Shown here piece after piece: positions 59,301-64,000 of a DNA stretch of 64,000 nt; position 1 is the first letter of the stretch, and each line of letters begins with the position of its first letter. The position numbers and the translations under genes were made by a program. The stretch spans positions 124,001-188,000 of the forward strand of contig NZ_QGTL01000005.1 of the NCBI RefSeq assembly GCF_003182135.1, read 5' to 3'. Source of the stretch: Nocardia neocaledoniensis (GTDB taxonomy: Bacteria > Actinomycetota > Actinomycetes > Mycobacteriales > Mycobacteriaceae). A model generated the notes under the pieces. The model saw only the letters and a list, made by a program, of their open reading frames with translations. It was not told the origin of the DNA and did no database searches.

Positions 59301-62300
59301 GCGCCGTGGTGGACGAGCTCGTCCTGCAGGCCCCGCTGATCCTGCCCGCCGAGGGCGGCGTCGCGGTCCAGGTCGTGGTGACCGCGGCCGACGAGGCGGG
59401 CCGCAGGCGGTTGAGCGTGCATTCGCGGCAGACCACGGAGAGCCCGTGGCTGCTGCACGCCGAAGGCGTCCTCGCGCCCGAGGACGTGATGGCGGACTTC
59501 GATCTCGCCGCGTGGCCACCCGCCGGCGCCGAGATCGTGCCCATCGACGGCGTCTACGACGAACTTCTCGACATCGGCTATGGCTACGGCCCGTTCTTCC
59601 AGGGCCTGCGGGCGGCGTGGCGGCGCGGTGACGAGTTGTTCGCCGAGGTCACGCTCCCGGACCCCGAGGACGGCAAGGGCTTCGGCATCCATCCGGCGCT
59701 GTTCGACGCGGCACTGCACGCCGGGATCGTGCACGGACTGCGCGGTGGCGTCGAGGGATTCCCGGCGCTGCCGTTCACCTGGAACCGGGTGGTCCTGCAC
59801 GCGGCGGGCGTGAGCGCCGTGCGGGTGCGCATCGCGGTCGACGGCACCCGGTTCGCGCTCCAGCTGGCGGACGAGCAGGGCAGCCCCGTGTTGTCGGTGG
59901 GCGCCTTGGTGTCTCGGCCGGTGTCCGCCGATCGCCTGCGATCGGAGCAGGCCGCCGACGCCCTCTTCGGGGTGGAGTGGATCGCCGCCCCGGTGGCGGA
60001 GACCGGCGCGCCGGGCGGCGTCGCCGTGCTGAACGATGGTCTCGCGGCGCTGATCACCGAGCTGGACGCGGCCGAGGACGCCGCCGTTCCCGAGACAGTG
60101 CTGTGGGAGATCCCTACGCACGAGGGCGCGCCGCCGACGGCGGCCCGCCGCACCGCGATCGAGGTGCTCGACGCGCTGCGCGGCTGGCTGGCCGAACCTC
60201 GTTTCGCCGGTTCGCGTTTGGTGGTTGTGACGCGCCGTGCGGTGGCCGTCGCCGACGAGGAGTCGGTGGATTTGGCCCAGGCGCCGGTGTGGGGTCTGCT
60301 GCGCGCCGCGCAGGCCGAACATCCGGGCCGGTTCCAGCTTCTCGATGTGGACCGGGATCACGAGCGTGACGCCGTCGCGGCCGTGGCCGCGGGCACCGCG
60401 CCGGAACCCGAAGCCGCGCTGCGCGACGGCACCGTGCTGGTGCCGCGGTTGAGCAGGCACGCGCCGGGCACGAACCAGCTGCTGACCGAGCCGGGCACCG
60501 TGCTCGTCACCGGTGGAACGGGTGGACTCGGCGCGGTGATCGCCCGGCACCTGGTGGCCGAACACGGTGTCCGGCGGCTGCTGCTGACCTCGCGCCGTGG
60601 CATGGACGCCCCCGGCGCGGCCGAGCTGCGCGAGGAACTGGCCGAGCTCGGCGCGCACGTGACCATCGCCGCGTGCGATGTCTCGGATCGCTCCGCGCTG
60701 GTGGCACTGCTCGACGGGATCTCGGCCGACCATCCGCTGGTCGGTGTGGTGCACGCGGCGGGGACCGCGGACAACGGCCTGGTGGAATCGATCACGGCCG
60801 AGCGTCTCGATCGCGTGTTCGCGCCCAAGGTGGACGCGGCGTGGCATCTGCACGAGCTGACCAGGGATGCGCCGCTGTCGTTGTTCGTGTTGATCTCCTC
60901 CGCGGGTGGTTTGGTGCTGGCGGCGGGTCAGGCGAACTACGCCGCGGCGAATGTCTTCCTCGACGCGCTCGCCGCACACCGGCGGAACCTGGGACTCCCG
61001 GCGACCGCCATCGACTACGGGTTGTGGGCACGATCGTCCGGTCTGGGCTTCGACCTGTCGGAGGCCGAATTCGAACTGCTGCGCCGACAGGGCTTCCCAC
61101 CGATCTCCGAGGCCGACGGCCTGGCGCTGTTCGACGCGGCGACGGCGACCGATTCGGCCCAGCTGGTGGCACTACGCGTCGACCGCGCGGTGCTCCGGAC
61201 GCGCGGCGAGCTGGTCCCGGCGCTGGTCCGGGCGCTCGTGCCGAACCCGGTGCGCCGCGCCCAGCGCGGCGCGGCGGGTCAGGCTTTCGCCCGGACGCTG
61301 GCCGGGCTGTCGGAGTCCGACCGCGCCCGCGCGCTGCTCGACCTCGTGCGGTCGGTGGCCGCCGCGACCCTCGGACACGCATCGGCCGAGGCCGTCGAAC
61401 CGAACCAGGCGTTCCAGCAGCTCGGCTTCGATTCACTGGGCGCGGTCGAGTTCCGCAACAAGCTGAACGCCGCCACGGGTCTGCAACTGCCCGCCACACT
61501 CGTCTTCGACCATCCCAACCCGCAGGCCGTCGCGGAGCTCATCGATGCCCAGCTCGCCGGCACGGTCCAGGATGTCGCGGTCACGGCCACCAGGGCGGCC
61601 GGCGACGACCCGATCGCGGTGGTCGCCATGAGCTGCCGCTACCCCGGTGGCGTCGCCTCGCCGGAGGACCTGTGGCGCCTGGTCGCCGAGGGCCGCGACA
61701 GCACGGGTGACCTGCCGTCGGACCGTGGCTGGGACATCGAGGGCATCTACGATCCGGAACCCGGCAAGGTGGGCAAGACCTACGCCAGGCGCGGCGGATT
61801 CCTGTACTCCGCCGCCGATTTCGACGCGGACTTCTTCGGGATCAGCCCGAACGAGGCACTGGTGATGGATCCGCAGCAGCGCACCCTGCTGGAGATCGCC
61901 TGGGAGGCGCTGGAACGCGCCGGTGTCGATCCCGCGGTGTTGCGCGGTAGTCCGACCGGTGTCTTCACCGGCGTGATGTACCACGACTACGCGATGGGGG
62001 CCGGCACCGGCAACAGCGTCGCGGGCAGCCTCGTGTCCGGCCGCATCGCCTACACACTGGGCCTGGAAGGCCCTGCGGTGTCGGTGGATACGGCGTGCTC
62101 GTCGTCGCTGGTGGCCCTGCATCTGGCGGCGCAGTCGCTGCGGTCGGGCGAGTGCGATCTGGCGCTGGCCGGTGGCGTCGCGGTGATGTCCACCCCGGAG
62201 ATGCTCGTCGAGTTCAGCCGCCAGCGGGGCTTGTCACCGGACGGCCGGTGTAAGTCGTTCTCCGACACCGCCGATGGCGTCGGCTGGTCCGAGGGCGCGG

Positions 62301-64000
62301 GCATGCTGGTGCTGGAACGGCTCTCCGACGCCCGACGCCACGGCCACGAGGTGCTCGCGGTGCTCGCGGGCTCGGCGGTGAACCAGGACGGCGCGTCGAA
62401 CGGTTTCGCCGCGCCGAACGGGCCCTCGCAACAGCGGGTGATCCGGCAGGCCCTGGCCAACGCCCACGTGTCGCCGACCGAGGTCGACGTGGTGGAGGCC
62501 CACGGCACGGGAACGACGCTGGGCGATCCGATCGAGGCGCAGGCGCTGCTGGCGACCTACGGTCAGGGGCGTGCCGAGGACCGGCCGCTGTGGCTGGGCT
62601 CGCTGAAATCCAATATCGGTCACGCGCAGGCGGCGGCCGGTGTCGGTGGCGTGATCAAGATGATCATGGCGATGCGGCACGGGGTGCTGCCCAAGACGCT
62701 GCACGCGGATCAGCCGAGCACGAAGGTCGATTGGTCCGAGGGGCATGCCCGCCTGCTCACCGAGCCGGTGGCGTGGCCGGAGGTGGATCGGCCGCGGCGG
62801 GCGGGGGTGTCCTCCTTCGGTCTCAGCGGCACCAACGCGCACGTGATTCTCGAACAGGCGCCCGCGGCGGACCCGGCTCCGGCGAGCACGACCCCGCCCG
62901 CGGGCGGGGTGCTGTCCTGGGTGGTCTCGGCGCGGAACGACGAGGCACTGGCCGGGCAGGCCCGGCGGCTGGCCGCCCACCTGGGCGACCACGACGCCGC
63001 CGACATCGGCTACTCCCTCGCGGCCTCCCGCGTCGTGTTCGAGCATCGGGCCGTGGTCTTCGGCACGGAAAGCGAGCCCCTGCGGGCCGGAATCCAGGCG
63101 CTCGGGCGCGGCGAGACGACGCCGGGCGTGGTGTCCGGGCGCGTCGTGTCGGGGTCGACGGGCGTGGTGTTCTCGGGTCAGGGCGCGCAGTGGGCCGGCA
63201 TGGCCGACCGGCTCCGCGCCGAGCACCCAGTGTTCGCCGAGGTGTTCGACGGTATCGTCGCCCAACTGGATCCGATGCTCGGGCAACCGGATTCGTTGGC
63301 CGATGCCTTGGTGGACGGTGATCTGGTCGATCGGACCGGGTTCGCGCAGGCGGGGTTGTTCGCTTTCGAGGTGGCCATGTTCCGGTTGCTCGAATCGTGG
63401 GGTGTGCGGGCGGATGTCGTGGCCGGTCATTCGATCGGTGAGGTCGCCGCCGCCCACGTCGCGGGAGTGTTGTCCCTGCCGGACGCGTGTGTGCTGGTGG
63501 CTGCGCGCGGCCGGTTGATGCAGGCGCTGCCTGCTGGTGGGGCGATGGTGGCCGTCGGTGCCGCCGAGGCCGATGTCGTTCCGCTGCTGTCCGGGGAGGT
63601 GTCGATCGCGGCGGTGAACGGACCCACCTCGGTGGTGCTGTCGGGTGTCGAGAGCGCGGTTCTCGCGATGGTCGAGGCATGCGCTGAACGGGGCTGGCGG
63701 ACCCATCGTTTGCGGGTGTCGCATGCCTTCCACTCGGCATTGATGGAACCGATGCTCACCGAATTCGCCTCGGCGATCGAAGGAATGACTTTCGGGCGGC
63801 CCACCATTCCACTGGTGTCGACGGTGACCGGTCGTCCGATCACCGACGAGATGACCGATCCGGCGTACTGGGTGGGTCAGGTCCGCGACACGGTGCGCTT
63901 CGCCGACGCCGTCGCGGCGATGGCCGACCGGGGCGTTTCCCGGTTCGCCGAAGTCGGCCCGGACGCGGTGCTGACCCCGATGATCGCCCAGACCGTCGAC
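56372..64000 (+). CDS. Type I polyketide synthase with extension module 9 and the start of module 10, truncated at the right edge
   Basis: The frame runs from the ATG at 56372 (AAGGA at 56360-56364, seven bases before) to the last base without a stop, 2543 codons visible. An N-terminal docking coil (KLAQALRVSLKETERLRARN, residues 10-29) precedes the first KS at about 38. Module 9 is complete: KS Cys196, AT Ser642, HAFH 739-742, DH His951/Asp1112, KR with TGGTGGLG from 1380, ADN at 1466-1468 and Tyr1523, ACP Ser1688. Module 10 shows KS (Cys1909) and most of a malonyl-type AT (Ser2354, HAFH 2451-2454). The gene begins 11 bases after the preceding stop, so it is in the same operon. The order type a, then type b, continues the repeat seen in the upstream gene. 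Confidence 0.97.
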   Translation, partial: MTKPDDNTQKLAQALRVSLKETERLRARNRKLESSLREPIAIVGMACRYPGGIGSPEDLWNLVSAGADATSEFPVNRGWDTERLYDLTGETPNTAYTREGGFLHAAGEFDPAFFNISPNEAALMDPQQFLLLETSWEAFERAGVDPGSLKGSRTGVWVGMMYHDYPANANTGSIASGRVSYVFGLEGPSVTVDTACSSSLVAMHSAAASLRSGECDLALAGGVAVMATPETLVEFSRQRGLSPDGRCKSFADAADGVGWSEGAGMLVLERLSDAQRNGHQVLAVLTGSAVNQDGASNGLTAPNGPSQRRVIRQALANAGVSPGDVDVVEAHGTGTTLGDPIEAQALLATYGQERQADRPLWLGSLKSNIGHAQAAAGVGGVIKMVMAMRHGMLPRTLHVDRPSTKVDWSEGQVRLLTEPVVWPEVDRPRRAGVSSFGISGTNAHVIIEQAPAVEAAQVPEPVAAGLLPWVVSARSAEALAGQAERLASQVAERDLHPVDVGFSLASTRAVFDHRAVVLGEDAAGLLAGARALSRTESAPGVLTGRVVPGTTGLVFSGQGAQWAGMALALRAACPVFAEHFDAIIAELEPLLGQPVPLTAALSDADLVDRTVFAQAGLFAFEVALFRLLESWGVRADVVAGHSIGEVAAAHVAGVLSLPDACVLVAARGRLMQALPTGGAMVAVGAAEADVVPLLSEGVAIAAVNGPASVVLSGVEGAVLAVVEACVERGWRTHRLRVSHAFHSASMEPMLAEFASAIEGLTFGRPEIPLVSTVTGARVAAEMADPAYWVRQVRDTVRFADAVAAMAELGVSRFAEVGPDAVLAPMVAQTVGDGTAVAVPVARRDRADASSVLVGVAELFVAGAEVNWAALHAGGRCVDLPTYAFQHQRFWLDPKDALAMSWLGAELGGVSSVGLDIVRHPLLGALVPHPDSGGVSFTGRWTTDSVEWLADHSVLGTVLLPGTGFVELASYVGGVLGCAVVDELVLQAPLILPAEGGVAVQVVVTAADEAGRRRLSVHSRQTTESPWLLHAEGVLAPEDVMADFDLAAWPPAGAEIVPIDGVYDELLDIGYGYGPFFQGLRAAWRRGDELFAEVTLPDPEDGKGFGIHPALFDAALHAGIVHGLRGGVEGFPALPFTWNRVVLHAAGVSAVRVRIAVDGTRFALQLADEQGSPVLSVGALVSRPVSADRLRSEQAADALFGVEWIAAPVAETGAPGGVAVLNDGLAALITELDAAEDAAVPETVLWEIPTHEGAPPTAARRTAIEVLDALRGWLAEPRFAGSRLVVVTRRAVAVADEESVDLAQAPVWGLLRAAQAEHPGRFQLLDVDRDHERDAVAAVAAGTAPEPEAALRDGTVLVPRLSRHAPGTNQLLTEPGTVLVTGGTGGLGAVIARHLVAEHGVRRLLLTSRRGMDAPGAAELREELAELGAHVTIAACDVSDRSALVALLDGISADHPLVGVVHAAGTADNGLVESITAERLDRVFAPKVDAAWHLHELTRDAPLSLFVLISSAGGLVLAAGQANYAAANVFLDALAAHRRNLGLPATAIDYGLWARSSGLGFDLSEAEFELLRRQGFPPISEADGLALFDAATATDSAQLVALRVDRAVLRTRGELVPALVRALVPNPVRRAQRGAAGQAFARTLAGLSESDRARALLDLVRSVAAATLGHASAEAVEPNQAFQQLGFDSLGAVEFRNKLNAATGLQLPATLVFDHPNPQAVAELIDAQLAGTVQDVAVTATRAAGDDPIAVVAMSCRYPGGVASPEDLWRLVAEGRDSTGDLPSDRGWDIEGIYDPEPGKVGKTYARRGGFLYSAADFDADFFGISPNEALVMDPQQRTLLEIAWEALERAGVDPAVLRGSPTGVFTGVMYHDYAMGAGTGNSVAGSLVSGRIAYTLGLEGPAVSVDTACSSSLVALHLAAQSLRSGECDLALAGGVAVMSTPEMLVEFSRQRGLSPDGRCKSFSDTADGVGWSEGAGMLVLERLSDARRHGHEVLAVLAGSAVNQDGASNGFAAPNGPSQQRVIRQALANAHVSPTEVDVVEAHGTGTTLGDPIEAQALLATYGQGRAEDRPLWLGSLKSNIGHAQAAAGVGGVIKMIMAMRHGVLPKTLHADQPSTKVDWSEGHARLLTEPVAWPEVDRPRRAGVSSFGLSGTNAHVILEQAPAADPAPASTTPPAGGVLSWVVSARNDEALAGQARRLAAHLGDHDAADIGYSLAASRVVFEHRAVVFGTESEPLRAGIQALGRGETTPGVVSGRVVSGSTGVVFSGQGAQWAGMADRLRAEHPVFAEVFDGIVAQLDPMLGQPDSLADALVDGDLVDRTGFAQAGLFAFEVAMFRLLESWGVRADVVAGHSIGEVAAAHVAGVLSLPDACVLVAARGRLMQALPAGGAMVAVGAAEADVVPLLSGEVSIAAVNGPTSVVLSGVESAVLAMVEACAERGWRTHRLRVSHAFHSALMEPMLTEFASAIEGMTFGRPTIPLVSTVTGRPITDEMTDPAYWVGQVRDTVRFADAVAAMADRGVSRFAEVGPDAVLTPMIAQTVD
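56483..61603 (+). other. Extension module 9: KS-AT(malonyl)-DH-KR(ADN)-ACP, repeat type a
   Basis: The KS shares AFFNISPNEAALMDPQQF and MMYHDYPANANTG with modules 5 and 7. The DH motif HSVLGTVLLP (His951) with Asp1112 is intact. The KR has ADN instead of LDD with Tyr1523, in the context SSAGGLVLAAGQANYAAAN. Stretches of 74 and 65 bases in its KR region are identical to module 5 (see findings). Confidence 0.93.
61604..64000 (+). other. Extension module 10 (partial): KS-AT(malonyl), repeat type b
   Basis: The KS (Cys1909) has the type-b marks AVVAMSCRYPGG and DADFFGISPNEA and is nearest to the KS of module 8 (GRIAYTLGLEGPAVSVDTAC is common to both). The AT reads GHSIGE (Ser2354) and HAFH (2451-2454). 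The window ends inside the AT-to-DH linker region. By analogy with modules 6 and 8, a DH and an LDD-type KR should follow. Confidence 0.9.

Noticed and set aside
1..64000. tRNA, rRNA, CRISPR arrays, insertion sequences, attachment sites
   Set aside because: None was recognised on either strand; the direct repeats present are internal to the synthase modules.

Overview
The window is high-GC actinobacterial DNA. The gene set (a cutinase-family secreted hydrolase, a ThiF-like protein resembling mycobacterial Rv1355c, and several small regulators) points to a mycolic-acid-bearing actinomycete such as Nocardia. That assignment is inference from gene content, not from a marker gene.

Positions 1-10175 are ordinary chromosomal genes. 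In order they are: the tail of a protein with a carboxypeptidase-regulatory-like domain; a YceI-family protein; an OsmC-like protein; a small unknown gene; a divergent Nudix protein; a MerR regulator divergent from a short-chain dehydrogenase that lacks its catalytic Tyr; a ThiF-fold protein translationally coupled to a GNAT acetyltransferase; an AraC regulator; a 70-residue XRE regulator; an unusually long cutinase; and an AhpD/carboxymuconolactone-decarboxylase-like protein. Several clear inverted repeats lie between them (operators and terminators). None of these genes is obviously biosynthetic.

Positions 10176-11060 form a long, visibly less GC-rich intergenic stretch carrying a good sigma70-type promoter that points toward the polyketide genes.

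From 11061 to the right edge lies a modular type I polyketide synthase encoded by four same-strand genes: 11061-24809, 24806-30325, 30378-56360, and 56372 to beyond the edge. The line starts with a loading module whose ketosynthase has Gln in place of the active-site Cys (KSQ) and whose acyltransferase carries methylmalonyl-type motifs, so a propionyl starter is predicted. Nine complete extension modules follow, plus the KS-AT part of a tenth. Every extension AT visible has the malonyl-type GHS[IL]GE and HAFH motifs. Every complete extension module has the set KS-AT-DH-KR-ACP with no enoylreductase and no methyltransferase. The predicted intermediate is a linear, unbranched conjugated polyene with an ethyl end. 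It would have up to nine C=C bonds after module 9, or seven followed by a hydroxyl if the odd DH of module 8 is dead.

Modules 5-6, 7-8 and 9-10 are a tandemly repeated two-module unit with alternating KS and KR subtypes. Patches of exact nucleotide identity between repeats indicate recent duplication or gene conversion. Terminal docking regions on the four proteins fit a collinear order. Release, cyclisation and tailoring genes are not in the window and should lie to the right.
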